NCBI RefSeq assembly: GCF_900109735.1
Contig: NZ_FOAS01000020.1
Coordinates: 1 to 58,476 of the forward strand
Length of the DNA: 58,476 nucleotides
From: Atopomonas hussainii
GTDB lineage: Bacteria > Pseudomonadota > Gammaproteobacteria > Pseudomonadales > Pseudomonadaceae
Direction of reading: 5' to 3'
Under the pieces are notes generated by a model that made no database searches, had not been told where the DNA came from, and was given only the letters and a program-made list of their open reading frames with translations. Positions within the stretch are counted from its first letter, which is position 1; each line of letters begins with the position of its first letter. Positions 44,181-53,599 of the stretch are shown here, in pieces. The translations under genes were made by a program, and so were the position numbers.

Positions 44181-45236
44181 ATGAGCAAATTCTGGAGCCC
44201 CTTCGTGAAAGACCTGGTGCCTTACGTGCCGGGCGAGCAGCCCAAGCTGCAAAAGCTGGTGAAGTTGAACACCAACGAAAACCCCTATGGCCCGTCGCCG
44301 AAAGCTGTGGCGGCCATGCAAGCCGAGCTAGGCGATAGCCTGCGTCTGTACCCAGACCCGAACAGCGACCAGCTCAAGCAAGCAGTGGCCGACTATTACG
44401 GCGTGCAGCGCGCGCAAGTGTTTGTCGGCAATGGCTCGGACGAAGTGCTCGCTCACCTGTTTTACGGTTTGTTCAAGCAAGACCAGCCGATCCTGTTTCC
44501 GGATATCACCTACAGCTTCTACCCGGTGTATTGCGGGTTGTACGGCATTGCCTACGAAAATGTGCCGCTGCGGGATGATTTCAGCATCGACGTGGCCGCG
44601 TATTTAAAGCCTAACGGCGGGATTATCTTCGCTAATCCCAACGCGCCCACCGGTCGCTTGCTGGCTTTGGATGAGATTCGCCGTTTGCTGCAAGGCAACC
44701 CTGATTCTGTGGTGGTGATCGACGAAGCCTATATCGACTTCGGCGGGCAGAGTGCGATCAGTCTGGTGAATGACTTCCCGAACCTGCTGGTGACGCAAAC
44801 CTTGTCCAAATCGCGTTCGCTGGCCGGTTTGCGGGTCGGTTTGGCGGTTGGTCATGCGGATCTGATTGAAGCACTGGAGCGAGTGAAGAACAGCTTTAAC
44901 TCCTATCCGCTGGATCGCTTAGCGATTGTCGGCGCCGCTGCCGCGTTTGCCGATGAAGACTACTTTATCGAGACCTGTAGCAAAGTGATCGCCAGCCGCG
45001 AGCAAGTGACTGCTGAGCTGATCAAGCTGGGCTTTAACGTGCTGCCCTCGGCGGCCAACTTTATCTTCGCTACGCACCCAGAGCGGGATGCCGCCGCTTT
45101 AGCCCAGGGCTTGCGCGAGCAAGGGGTGATCGTGCGGCACTTTAACAGTGCGCGTATCGATCAATACCTGCGGATCAGTATCGGCACGCCGGAGCAAAAT
45201 CAGGCCTTGCTAGAGGCGCTAAAGCCCTTGGTTTGA
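44181..45236 (+). CDS. hisC: Histidinol-phosphate aminotransferase
   Basis: The protein has 351 residues of PLP fold type [36 protein letters not shown], and the PLP lysine in [20 protein letters not shown]. It converts imidazole-acetol phosphate to histidinol phosphate. It ends at a strong bidirectional terminator. In P. aeruginosa algW follows hisC, but not here. Confidence 0.97.
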   Translation: MSKFWSPFVKDLVPYVPGEQPKLQKLVKLNTNENPYGPSPKAVAAMQAELGDSLRLYPDPNSDQLKQAVADYYGVQRAQVFVGNGSDEVLAHLFYGLFKQDQPILFPDITYSFYPVYCGLYGIAYENVPLRDDFSIDVAAYLKPNGGIIFANPNAPTGRLLALDEIRRLLQGNPDSVVVIDEAYIDFGGQSAISLVNDFPNLLVTQTLSKSRSLAGLRVGLAVGHADLIEALERVKNSFNSYPLDRLAIVGAAAAFADEDYFIETCSKVIASREQVTAELIKLGFNVLPSAANFIFATHPERDAAALAQGLREQGVIVRHFNSARIDQYLRISIGTPEQNQALLEALKPLV

Positions 45237-45242
45237 GCCTAA

Positions 45243-45274
45243 AACACAGAGCCCGCGTAAGCGGGCTCTGTGTT
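45243..45274. terminator. Bidirectional terminator between hisC and zapG
   Basis: Perfect 14-bp stem, AACACAGAGCCCGC-GTAA-GCGGGCTCTGTGTT, between two convergent genes. Confidence 0.9.
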
Positions 45275-45291
45275 TATACGCGCTGATGGGT

Positions 45292-45720
45292 TCAGGCGTT
45301 CTGCTTGGTGCTTTGGCCAGATAGCGCGCCCGGTGCGTTCGGGTCTTTCGGTGCGTAGTCTTTAGGTGCCTCGGTGCTGGCCGGGGTTTCACGCTTGGGC
45401 TTGGGCGCTTCGCTTTTCAGCGCAGCGATAAGGCGCTGACGGGTGATTTCATCCAGCGCTAGGCGGTTGGCGCTGCTGTTCAAGTGGTCTTGCACGTCTT
45501 GATAGCTCTTAGTGAGCTTTTTCACCAAGCTGGCGGTGGTGTTGAAATGGGTGACGACTTCATGCTGGTAGTCGCTGAATTGCTCCTGCAGGTCTTCTAG
45601 GCGCTGCTGCACTTTGCCTGCGGTGCTGCCGGGAATGATTCGCCCTAAGGCAAAACCAAGGCCTAAACCTATAACCAAAGCGGCCGCTGGAATCAGCCAG
45701 GTGGAGAGAAATGCTTCCAC
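45292..45720 (-). CDS. zapG: DUF1043-family inner-membrane protein (ZapG/YhcB)
   Basis: The protein has 142 residues. One N-terminal TM helix (WLIPAAALVIGLGLGFALGR) precedes a coiled coil (KVQQRLEDLQEQFSDYQHEV, ASLVKKLTKSYQDVQDHLN) and a disordered Pro/Ala-rich tail. YhcB is a cell-shape and division-linked protein in E. coli. The gene neighbours zapE, as in many gammaproteobacteria. Confidence 0.9.
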   Translation of the reverse strand: MEAFLSTWLIPAAALVIGLGLGFALGRIIPGSTAGKVQQRLEDLQEQFSDYQHEVVTHFNTTASLVKKLTKSYQDVQDHLNSSANRLALDEITRQRLIAALKSEAPKPKRETPASTEAPKDYAPKDPNAPGALSGQSTKQNA

Positions 45721-45837
45721 GTCGTTGTCCTCAATCTTTTGCTACAGCTTAACGTTAACCCTGTTCTACATGGCAGTATAGCGGGCCTCATGTCAGCTAG
45801 ACGCCGGCTTTAGTCGAACAAGTCACGGAGAAATACC

Positions 45838-46467
45838 ATGCCTGCAGAAAAACCAGTACTCATTGACGGGCCGCAAGGGCCGCTGCAGGGGCTTTATCAA
45901 GAAGGTGAGCAACCGGCAGCCGTGGTGCTTATTTGCCATCCGCACCCCTTGTTTGGCGGCAGTATGCTTAACAAAGTGGTGAGCACCGTACAGCGCACTG
46001 GGCGTGATCTGGGTTTGGCGACACTGCGGTTTAACTTTCGCGGTGTTGGGCAAAGTGCTGGTGAGCACGCCGGCGGCGAAGGCGAGATTGACGATGCGCA
46101 AGCGGCGCTCGCTTGGCTTACCGCGCAGCATGCGGGGTTGCCGGTGTATTTGGTGGGGTTTTCGTTTGGCTCCTGTGTGGCTGCCTGTTTGGCGGGGCGC
46201 ATGGAGCAACAAGGCACTGCGATCGCACGCTTAATCATGCTGGCGCCGCCAGTGGAACGCTTTAATGTGGATGGCCGTTTGCCGCATCACGCGCTGTTTA
46301 GCGTGATTCAGCCTGAGGATGATGAGGTCGTGACGCCAGAGAAGGTCTACGCCTGGTCGCAGAGCCTAGAGATCGCCCATGAGCTTATCCATGTGCCGCA
46401 GTGCAGCCATTTCTTTCACGGCAAATTGGTCGAGTTGAAAGCCTTGCTGGAGCCGCGCCTGGGTTAA
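45838..46467 (+). CDS. Alpha/beta hydrolase of the small YfbR/DUF-type esterase group
   Basis: The protein has 209 residues. It starts with a beta-rich strand pair and the oxyanion motif ICHPHPLFGGSMLNKVVSTV, followed by LRFNFRGVGQSAGEHAGGEG. The nucleophile serine is in GFSFGSCVAACLA, the acid probably in QPEDDEVVTPEKV and the histidine in CSHFFHGKL. It is a cytoplasmic serine hydrolase of unknown substrate, conserved next to zapE in pseudomonads. Confidence 0.88.
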   Translation: MPAEKPVLIDGPQGPLQGLYQEGEQPAAVVLICHPHPLFGGSMLNKVVSTVQRTGRDLGLATLRFNFRGVGQSAGEHAGGEGEIDDAQAALAWLTAQHAGLPVYLVGFSFGSCVAACLAGRMEQQGTAIARLIMLAPPVERFNVDGRLPHHALFSVIQPEDDEVVTPEKVYAWSQSLEIAHELIHVPQCSHFFHGKLVELKALLEPRLG

Positions 46468-46541
46468 TCGACGCGGATATTTGCCAAGCGTGGGGTTGGC
46501 GAGTAAATTGTCGGCCCCTTGTCACAACCCAGAACTCGCCC

Positions 46542-47636
46542 ATGACGCCGCTTGAGCGCTATCGCGCGGATCTCGAACGCCCCGATTTTGTTTACGACAC
46601 CGCCCAAGAAATGGCGGTTAAGCACTTGCAGCGCCTCTACGACGACTTGGTCGCCGCCGAGCAAGAGCGCGGCAAGCTGCTCAATAAGCTGTTGGCGCGT
46701 AAGCCGAAAAAGCCGGTCAAAGGCTTGTATTTTTGGGGCGGGGTAGGGCGCGGTAAAACCTATCTGGTCGATACCTTCTTCGACGCTTTGCCGTTTGAGC
46801 AAAAAAACCGTACCCACTTTCACCGCTTTATGAAGCGTGTGCATGACGAACTCAAGCAGTTAAAAGACCAAAAAAACCCGCTGAAAATCATTGCCGCGCG
46901 TTTTGCTGGCGAGGCGCGGGTGATCTGCTTCGATGAGTTTTTCGTCTCAGATATCGCCGATGCGATGATCTTAGCCACCCTGATGCAAGAGTTGTTCGCC
47001 TTGGGTGTGAGCCTGGTGGCGACCTCTAACATCGTGCCCGATGGCTTGTACAAAGACGGCCTACAGCGCGCGCGCTTCTTGCCGGCGATTGCTCTGCTCA
47101 AAGAACACACCGAGGTGGTGAACGTCGATAGCGGCGTCGATTACCGCCTGCGCGCCTTGGAACAAGCCGAGATTTATCACTACCCGCTCGACCCGGCTGC
47201 CGAAGAAAGCCTCGAACGCAGCTTTATCAGCCTGATTCCCGATGCCGAGCACATCACCATCGGTGAGCCGTTGATGATCGAGAATCGCCCGATTCAGTCG
47301 CGCAAAATCGCCGACGACGTGGCGTGGTTTGACTTCCGTGCCCTGTGCGACGGCCCGCGCAGCCAGAATGACTACATTGAACTGGCTAAAGAATTTCACG
47401 CGGTCTTGCTGGCCAATGTCGAGCAGATGAGCGTGAGCACCGATGACATCGCGCGGCGCTTTATCAACTTGGTGGACGAGTTCTACGACCGCAACGTCAA
47501 GCTGATTATCTCCGCCCAAGTGCCCCTCAAAGACCTCTACACCGGTGGGCGTCTGGAGTTTGAATTCCAGCGCACTTTAAGCCGCTTGCTAGAGATGCAG
47601 TCGCACGAATACCTCGCCAGACCGCACAAGCCATAA
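46542..47636 (+). CDS. zapE: Cell division AAA+/AFG1-type ATPase ZapE
   Basis: The protein has 364 residues from the ATG at 46542 (MTPLERYRADLERPDFVYDT). Walker A WGGVGRGKTYLVDTF, Walker B VICFDEFFVSD, sensor VATSNIVPDGLYKDGLQ. ZapE binds FtsZ and affects ring constriction under low-oxygen or heat stress. A frame extension upstream overlaps the hydrolase 3' end and is not conserved sequence. Confidence 0.96.
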   Translation: MTPLERYRADLERPDFVYDTAQEMAVKHLQRLYDDLVAAEQERGKLLNKLLARKPKKPVKGLYFWGGVGRGKTYLVDTFFDALPFEQKNRTHFHRFMKRVHDELKQLKDQKNPLKIIAARFAGEARVICFDEFFVSDIADAMILATLMQELFALGVSLVATSNIVPDGLYKDGLQRARFLPAIALLKEHTEVVNVDSGVDYRLRALEQAEIYHYPLDPAAEESLERSFISLIPDAEHITIGEPLMIENRPIQSRKIADDVAWFDFRALCDGPRSQNDYIELAKEFHAVLLANVEQMSVSTDDIARRFINLVDEFYDRNVKLIISAQVPLKDLYTGGRLEFEFQRTLSRLLEMQSHEYLARPHKP

Positions 47637-47639
47637 AAC

Positions 47640-47668
47640 AAAAAGCCCAGCATGATGCTGGGCTTTTT
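47640..47668. terminator. Bidirectional terminator between zapE and the BASS transporter
   Basis: AAAAAGCCCAGCAT / ATGCTGGGCTTTTT hairpin with A and T tracts on both sides, between convergent genes. Confidence 0.9.
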
Positions 47669-47681
47669 GTTGGTAGAGAGG

Positions 47682-48584
47682 TTATCCAGCCTGCGCTTCT
47701 GGCTCTTCTTCTTTTAATTCATCGCCATGGCGCCAGTTCACCCACAGGCCGAACAGGGCGGCGGTGAAGAACATGATGATGCTGTAAATGGCTGCGGGAA
47801 TGGCCATGGTGGCGTTGTTCAGCAGCACCGGGCTTAAGGCGAGGGCGATGGCTAGCGTGCCGTTGTGGATGCCGATTTCCATGCCGATGGCAATTGACTG
47901 GCGCTTGTTAAGGCTCAGCAGCTGCGGCACGTAATAGCCCACGGCCATGCTGACTAAGTTAAACAGCAGTGCGGCGGCACCCACCACAGGCGCGTAATCC
48001 ACTAAGGTTTGCCAGTCTTGCACCATGGCCAGCACCACGATCAGGGCGAGGAACAGTGCCGACATGATCTTCACTGGTTTTTCCATGCGCTGGGCAAAGT
48101 TGGGCAGTTTGCTTTTTAGCAACATGCCGATGGCAACCGGGCCGAGCACAATCACGAACACTTGCAGCACTTTGGTGAACTGCAGCGGGATGGCTTGATC
48201 AGCGGTCATGAAGTAGATCAGCGACAAGTTGACGATGATCGGCATGGTCAAGATGGCGATCACCGAGTTGACGGCAGTCAGGGTGATGTTCAGGGCGACA
48301 TCGCCATGGGCTAGATGGCTGTACAGGTTGGCGCTGGTACCGCCGGGGGAGGCGGCGAGCAGCATCAAACCGACGGCCAATGCCGGTTCGAGTTCGAAGC
48401 CTAAGGCAATCCCGAAACAGGCCAGTGGCAGTAGCAGGATTTGGCAGCCAAGGCCGATCAGTACCGGTTTGGGGTAGCGGGCAACGCGTTTGAAGTCGTC
48501 GAGGGTGAGCGACATACCCAAGCCCAGCATGATGATGCCTAGGGCAATGGGTAGGGCTAGGGTTAGCAAGGGATCGTTGGTCAT
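47682..48584 (-). CDS. Bile acid:sodium symporter family (BASS) transporter
   Basis: The protein has 300 residues with 9-10 predicted TM helices: ALPIALGIIMLGLGMSLTLD, LLLAASPGGTSANLYSHLAH and VSMAVGYYVPQLLSLNKRQS. The conserved ASPGGTSAN segment and EIGIHNGTLAIALAL are the Na+- and substrate-site regions of the family. Bacterial members carry organic anions such as pantoate or bile acids; the substrate here is unknown. Confidence 0.92.
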   Translation of the reverse strand: MTNDPLLTLALPIALGIIMLGLGMSLTLDDFKRVARYPKPVLIGLGCQILLLPLACFGIALGFELEPALAVGLMLLAASPGGTSANLYSHLAHGDVALNITLTAVNSVIAILTMPIIVNLSLIYFMTADQAIPLQFTKVLQVFVIVLGPVAIGMLLKSKLPNFAQRMEKPVKIMSALFLALIVVLAMVQDWQTLVDYAPVVGAAALLFNLVSMAVGYYVPQLLSLNKRQSIAIGMEIGIHNGTLAIALALSPVLLNNATMAIPAAIYSIIMFFTAALFGLWVNWRHGDELKEEEPEAQAG

Positions 48585-48707
48585 TGTTGGAATTCTTGTG
48601 GCTGAACAGATGCGCCTCGGTGGCTAGCCTACTGTACGGGGCTAAACCCCGTGCGACTAGCCTCAGACGCCTGCGAATAGTGCCGCCTTGATCCGCTGAA
48701 TAACGTA

Positions 48708-48736
48708 AACCCCGCGACAGTTGCCTGTGCGGGGTT
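48708..48736 (-). terminator. Stem-loop downstream of the periplasmic protein gene
   Basis: AACCCCGC pairs with GCGGGGTT around 13 nt, on the minus strand just after the gene at 48755-49690. A second nested dyad (GGCTAG...ACGGGG/CCCCGT...CTAGCC) lies at 48622-48662, between this point and the BASS gene start. Confidence 0.6.
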
Positions 48737-48754
48737 GCGTGTGCACCGCTTGTG

Positions 48755-49690
48755 TTACCGCTGTGCTAGCTGCGTTTCTTGTTCGCGCAGGAGCTTTTTC
48801 GCCAGCTCTACCTCGAGGGCTTCCATGGCGTAGCGTGGTTTTAGGTTGGCGGCCAAACGCAGGTGATCAATCACTTTGCGCTGTTCGTCATCGCCGTACA
48901 CATAGGTGAGGGCGTTGGCATATTCAAAGTGGCTGATGGGAATGTCATCCACTACCGCCATCGACTGAGCAAAGTACTTCTCCATATCACCTTTATTGGC
49001 GCCGTAGGTCATGCGCGCCATCATGCTGCCGACTTTGCGGATCACCCCGGCGTGGTAGCCGCCTAAGGTGGCTAAGGCGAAGGCGTGTTGTTGATCTTGC
49101 TTAAGCAGCTGCTCTAGCTCAGCGGGGATCTGCGAGGTGTAGCCGCGTTTTAGCACCGTGCCAATCGGCAGTTCTTCACCGAGGCGCGCTTTGGCATAGG
49201 CGCGGCCGAATTGCGCCAAAGTATCGGCCTGCACCAGTTCGCCGGCGGCATCGGTACGGCTAATCACTTCTTCGAGTAGCTGATGTTTGCGCTCGGTATT
49301 GGGCTCTAAATAGAGGGCGTAGGTGACTTGAGCGAACATGGCCGGTACTTGGCCGGCGGGGCCGAGTTTTAACCCCTTGGCTTTGGCTTTGGCGTAGTCG
49401 CCGCGAAACATATCGCGCCAGACGTCTTGCAGGGCTTGGCTGTAAGCCTCGGCATCACCATTAAACGCTGTCTGCTCGCGTACCTCTGGGTAGCGCTGGG
49501 CCATTTCCGTCACTTTGGCGGCATCAGGAAATGGGTAATTAAAACCACGGGTGAGCACCGGCCATTGTTCTTGCAGCTTGGTGCCGCTGAAGTCATAGGC
49601 TGATTGATCGAGCGGGAAGGGTTGCCAGTCATCATTGGCATGGGCCTGGAGGGCCGCAACGCCAGCTAAAGCGAGGAGGAGAGAGCGCAT
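48755..49690 (-). CDS. Periplasmic protein of unknown function, TPR-like
   Basis: The protein has 311 residues. A signal peptide MRSLLLALAGVAALQAHAND is evident. The mature part is helix-rich with repeated Ala/Leu helices (QALQDVWRDMFRGDYAKAKA, FAQVTYALYLEPNTERKHQL, FALATLGGYHAGVIRKVGS, LRLAANLKPRYAMEALEVEL), which suggests tetratricopeptide-like packing. I do not recognise a function. It is monocistronic. Confidence 0.75.
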   Translation of the reverse strand: MRSLLLALAGVAALQAHANDDWQPFPLDQSAYDFSGTKLQEQWPVLTRGFNYPFPDAAKVTEMAQRYPEVREQTAFNGDAEAYSQALQDVWRDMFRGDYAKAKAKGLKLGPAGQVPAMFAQVTYALYLEPNTERKHQLLEEVISRTDAAGELVQADTLAQFGRAYAKARLGEELPIGTVLKRGYTSQIPAELEQLLKQDQQHAFALATLGGYHAGVIRKVGSMMARMTYGANKGDMEKYFAQSMAVVDDIPISHFEYANALTYVYGDDEQRKVIDHLRLAANLKPRYAMEALEVELAKKLLREQETQLAQR

Positions 49691-49811
49691 GGTGGTCTGC
49701 CTTTGTTGTTATGGATGCAGTCACACCATGCTAGAGGGCGCAAGCAGCACCGGCGCCCATCCAAGGTTTAGGCCGATTAAGCAGGGATAGTTTCGCGCGC
49801 GAAGGTGCCGC

Positions 49812-50645
49812 TCACCAGTTGCCCGGTGTTTTGTGCGTAATGGCGCGAAACTCTCGGGTCATGTGGGCTTGATCGCTAAAGGCGCAGGCGTGGGCAATCT
49901 CCGCCAAGCTGCTCGGCTGGGGTTGTGCGAGCATCTGGACGGCTTTATTCACGCGGGCAATTCGTTGATAGAACTTTGGTGTCATGTTTAGCCAATGGCT
50001 AAATAGGCGCTCCAATTGACGCTGACTCATGCCGGTGTGCTGATCCAACGCGCCAGCGGGGATGTCATTGCCGATACAGGCTAGGGCCCTTTGGATTGCC
50101 TTGGGGATGGGCTGCTGAGGCGTTAAGCCACTGGCTGACCAAGCCTGCAAGATATCGAGCATGGCAGCGCTGTCTGTTTGCTGGCAGAGGGTTCGATAAA
50201 GTCGATCCAGCTGTTGCGCCAGTGGGCTTGCTAGGGGCAGCGCGGTTGGCTGGGGGAAGCTGTGTGCAATCAGAGCATGACCGCTGGCCGGGGTGAGATG
50301 AATGCCGGCCAAGCGTGTGCCGGCCGATAAGGTCATGCTTTTACTGGTCTTTAAGGTGGGTAGAACGATCACCCCGTGAGGCAGGGGGCGCTGATCTATG
50401 GTTATGTCGCCGGCACAATGAAAAATCAGCCCGCTGCCGGCATTGGCATGCAAGGATTTAACAACCGGCTGCGCCGCCGAGTTGTTAACCGACGCGACCC
50501 ACAAGTCTTTAACCAGCGCTGCGGCGGGCAGCGCTGGGTGGCGAAGATGCAGCCTGAAAGCAGGCGTGCTGGCGTTACTCTGCGGGATGGCTACCAACCT
50601 CGGGTTTAAAGGTTTTGGCGATGCGGTTCCAACTATTGATGGCAT
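49812..50645 (-). CDS. AraC-family transcriptional regulator
   Basis: The protein has up to 277 residues. The C-terminal AraC DNA-binding domain (about 180-277) has two HTH motifs: GALDQHTGMSQRQLERLFSH and SLAEIAHACAFSDQAHMTRE. The N-terminal region resembles cupin-type sensor domains (GSGLIFHCAGDITIDQRPLP). From the ATG at 50645 the gene overlaps the AhpD-like gene by 71 bp; TTG at 50597 would cut the overlap to about 23 bp. It probably controls the co-directional upstream AhpD-like gene. Confidence 0.85.
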   Translation of the reverse strand: MPSIVGTASPKPLNPRLVAIPQSNASTPAFRLHLRHPALPAAALVKDLWVASVNNSAAQPVVKSLHANAGSGLIFHCAGDITIDQRPLPHGVIVLPTLKTSKSMTLSAGTRLAGIHLTPASGHALIAHSFPQPTALPLASPLAQQLDRLYRTLCQQTDSAAMLDILQAWSASGLTPQQPIPKAIQRALACIGNDIPAGALDQHTGMSQRQLERLFSHWLNMTPKFYQRIARVNKAVQMLAQPQPSSLAEIAHACAFSDQAHMTREFRAITHKTPGNW

Positions 50646-51036
50646 TCACCGCGATGGTTAACTCTACCAGCGCTGGCTCGCCAAGCAGGTTACACGTGTC
50701 TTGGTAACACTGATCGTCAATTGGCTGGGCAGCGCTGATGAGTTCTGCCCACTGCAGCGCGGCGATCTCTTGCGGTGAATAAAAAGGCATGTCTCGCCAG
50801 GCACTCAAGCCAATAATTCGCTCTGTGCTTTCCCCATAACGTTGGGCGGCCTTGCTGTGCATGTCGATGCAGAAGGCACACTGATTAAGTTGAGAAACGC
50901 GCAACTTAACCAGTTCCCATAGGCTTACCGACAGCGTTGTTGAACTGCGGAACTGTTCGTGGAGGTGTTCTTCCAAGGCCAGTAGTTGCTGCATGGCTTG
51001 CGGCGCAAGGCGAAAGTAATTGGCACGTCGACTCAT
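50575..51036 (-). CDS. Carboxymuconolactone decarboxylase / AhpD-like protein
   Basis: The protein has 153 residues from the ATG at 51036. The alkylhydroperoxidase core has the redox motif NQCAFCIDMHSKAAQRYGES (C-x-x-C plus His). Such proteins act as peroxidase partners of AhpC-like enzymes or as uncharacterised thiol peroxidases. The common pairing of AhpD-like proteins with an AraC regulator is seen here (50645 end of overlap). Confidence 0.9.
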   Translation of the reverse strand: MSRRANYFRLAPQAMQQLLALEEHLHEQFRSSTTLSVSLWELVKLRVSQLNQCAFCIDMHSKAAQRYGESTERIIGLSAWRDMPFYSPQEIAALQWAELISAAQPIDDQCYQDTCNLLGEPALVELTIAVNAINSWNRIAKTFKPEVGSHPAE

Positions 51037-51171
51037 GATGGCGTCACTCGAAAAGGGATGAGTGCGCACCGTAACGAGTGCTCGTTGGCGGGTATTGAAT
51101 GTTTTCGACAGGCTTGCTCGCCGTTAACGCCTAGCGCGCGAGCCTGTCGGTGTGCGCAGTCGGTGATGTGG

Positions 51172-52158
51172 TTATCCCGGCTGGTTTTGTCGGCGGTACT
51201 GATGCGGTGATAGCTCAGTATGTTGGCGGAACAGCCGGGCGAAGAAGCTGGCGTCGTCATAGCCCACTTCATAGCTGATGGTTTTAATGCTCTTGCGGGT
51301 GCTGGAAAGCAGCGTTTTGGCGGTTTCGATGCGTAAGCGCTGTAGGTAATGCAGCGGTTTTTCGCCGGTGGCCGCCTGAAAACGGCGCATAAAATTGCGA
51401 ATGCTCATGCCGTGCAGGCGGGCCACGTCTTCGAAGCGGAACTTTTCGGCAAAGTGTTCTTCGAGCCAGTGCTGAATCTGCAAAATCAGCGGGTCTTGAT
51501 GCAGTTTCTGCCCGCCAAAGCCGAGGCGTCCGGGGGTGTAGCTGCGTTGCACTTCAAACAGGCTATCGCGCGCCACCGCTTGGGCAACGGGCAGGCCGCA
51601 GAGTTGCTCAATCACATACAAGTACAAGTCGCAGCTGGAGGTCACGCCGCTGGCGCAATACAGCTGATCGGCATCGGTGAGGTGCTTGTCCTCGTTGAGC
51701 TGCACCTGCGGAAAGCGCTGGCGAAACTCCTGATAAAAACGCCAATAGGTGGTGGCTTCTTTTCCCGTCATCAGCCCGCTGGCGGCCATCCAGAACACCC
51801 CGGTGGCCACGCCGCAGAGAATCGCGCCGGCGGCATGGCGGCGTTGTAGCCACGGAATAATCTGCGGGTAACGTTGGCGAAGTTCGTCAAAGTCGCCCCA
51901 AAAAGCCGGCAAAACGATAACTTCGGCTTCATCATCCAGCGCGCTGTGCACCGCCACGGGAACATCGCCAAAACCGCTCACCGGTTCGCCCGTGGGGCTG
52001 ACCAGCGTGGTGCGGAAGGCGGCCTCGGGGCTTTGGTGGCGGTTGATGCGTTGCGCGGCCATTTGGAACTGATCCATGGCCTGCATGGCCGTGGAGGCGA
52101 ACACGCCGTCGATCACCAAAATGCTGACACGGCTAAGGTTAGATGGGCTATTTGGCAT
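51172..52158 (-). CDS. GlxA-type AraC regulator with DJ-1/PfpI domain
   Basis: The protein has 328 residues. The N-terminal DJ-1/PfpI-like domain (about 10-190, VSILVIDGVFASTAMQAMDQ, GAILCGVATGVFWMAASGLM) probably binds a small ligand. The C-terminal AraC domain (about 225-325) contains FEDVARLHGMSIRNFMRRFQ and IKTISYEVGYDDASFFARLF. The nucleophile-elbow Cys (ILCGVATG) is retained. It is divergent from the acyl-CoA dehydrogenase and may control it. Confidence 0.9.
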   Translation of the reverse strand: MPNSPSNLSRVSILVIDGVFASTAMQAMDQFQMAAQRINRHQSPEAAFRTTLVSPTGEPVSGFGDVPVAVHSALDDEAEVIVLPAFWGDFDELRQRYPQIIPWLQRRHAAGAILCGVATGVFWMAASGLMTGKEATTYWRFYQEFRQRFPQVQLNEDKHLTDADQLYCASGVTSSCDLYLYVIEQLCGLPVAQAVARDSLFEVQRSYTPGRLGFGGQKLHQDPLILQIQHWLEEHFAEKFRFEDVARLHGMSIRNFMRRFQAATGEKPLHYLQRLRIETAKTLLSSTRKSIKTISYEVGYDDASFFARLFRQHTELSPHQYRRQNQPG

Positions 52159-52297
52159 AGTTATAACGCGATAGTGGTCAAGCGATGGCTGGATCGTCCT
52201 GATTTTTGGCTGCTATGTCCAGCGCTAACTGAGCAAGCGCTTGTTTATAGTCGAAAAGGTTGACCCGCAATCCCCCTACAGCGTTGAGTGTTTTGCC

Positions 52298-53434
52298 ATG
52301 ATCCCAAGAACAGTGTTTAGCTCCGACCACGAGATTTTCCGCGACAGTGTGCGCAAGTTTTTTGAGACCGAGGCGGTGCCTTTCCACGCCCAGTGGGAAG
52401 AAGACGGCCAGGTATCCCGCGAGCTGTGGCGCAAGGCCGGCGAGCAAGGTTTGCTCTGTGCGCCTATTCCAGAAGCCGATGGTGGTCTGGGGGCGGATTT
52501 CCTCTACAGCGCCGTGGTGATCGAAGAAGCCGCGCGTCTGGGTTTATCCGGCGTGGGCTTCTCGCTGCACTCGGACATCGCCGTGCCGTATATCCAGCGT
52601 TACGGCAGTGCTGCGCAAAAGCAGAAGTACATTCCTAAGTGCACCAGCGGCGAAATCGTCACCGCGATTGCCATGACTGAACCGGGCACCGGCTCCGACC
52701 TGCAGAGCGTAAAAACCACCGCCGTGCTGGATGGCGACGAATACGTCATCAATGGCTCGAAGACCTTTATCACCAACGGTCAGATGGCTGATTTGGTGAT
52801 CGTGGTGGCCAAGACCGACCCCAAAGGCGGCGCCAAAGGCACTAGCCTGTTCTTGGTCGAGGCCGGCACGCCGGGCTTCACCAAAGGGCAGAACCTGCAC
52901 AAGGTGGGCATGAAGGCGCAGGACACCTCCGAGCTGTTCTTCCAAGACGTGCGCGTGCCGAAAGAAAACCTGCTGGGCCAGCCCGGCATGGGCTTTATCT
53001 ACCTGATGCAAGAGCTGCCGCAGGAGCGTTTGTCGGTGGCCGTCGGCGCCATCGCCAACGCCGAAGCGGCGCTGAAGTGGACGCTGGACTACACCCGCGA
53101 GCGCAAAGCCTTTGGCCGTAGTGTGTTTGACTTCCAAAATACCCGCTTCAAGCTGGCTGAGATCGCCACCGAGCTGCAAATTGCCCGCGTGTTTGTCGAT
53201 CGCTGCCTTGAACTGCACATGCATAAAAAGCTCGATGTGCCGACTGCCGCCATGGCCAAGTACTGGTGTACCGACCTGCAGTGCAAAGTGCTGGATGAGT
53301 GCGTGCAGCTGCACGGTGGCTACGGCTATATGTGGGAGTACCCGGTAGCACGTGCGTGGGCCGATGCGCGCGTGCAGCGGATTTACGCCGGCACCAACGA
53401 GATCATGAAGGAAATTATTTCCCGTTCGCTGTAA
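52298..53434 (+). CDS. Acyl-CoA dehydrogenase
   Basis: The protein has 378 residues, typical for the FAD-dependent family. Signature AIAMTEPGTGSDLQSVKTTA and the C-terminal QLHGGYGYMWEYPVARAWAD; the catalytic base Glu is in YAGTNEIMKEIISRSL. It oxidises acyl-CoA to enoyl-CoA, passing electrons to ETF. Start MIPRTVFSSDHEIFRDSVRK at 52298 is the family N-terminus. Chain-length preference cannot be deduced. No beta-oxidation partner is adjacent. Confidence 0.93.
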   Translation: MIPRTVFSSDHEIFRDSVRKFFETEAVPFHAQWEEDGQVSRELWRKAGEQGLLCAPIPEADGGLGADFLYSAVVIEEAARLGLSGVGFSLHSDIAVPYIQRYGSAAQKQKYIPKCTSGEIVTAIAMTEPGTGSDLQSVKTTAVLDGDEYVINGSKTFITNGQMADLVIVVAKTDPKGGAKGTSLFLVEAGTPGFTKGQNLHKVGMKAQDTSELFFQDVRVPKENLLGQPGMGFIYLMQELPQERLSVAVGAIANAEAALKWTLDYTRERKAFGRSVFDFQNTRFKLAEIATELQIARVFVDRCLELHMHKKLDVPTAAMAKYWCTDLQCKVLDECVQLHGGYGYMWEYPVARAWADARVQRIYAGTNEIMKEIISRSL

Positions 53435-53576
53435 AGCGCCCGTACTTTGGTCGATAGCGAGGCATTGCGGTTAGTTTGGCTTGCCTGTGAGCTACCTAAA
53501 TCGGCTAGTCTTACGGTATTCCGGCTTTGCCGGATGAGTTGCGGTTTTCCCTGGCGGGTCCCGCAGTCTCCTTCAG

Positions 53577-53599
53577 CCCCGGCACTGCCGGGGTTTTTT
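53577..53599. terminator. Terminator after the acyl-CoA dehydrogenase
   Basis: CCCCGGC-ACT-GCCGGGG followed by T6 on the plus strand. It abuts the 3' end of the convergent TetR gene. Confidence 0.85.
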
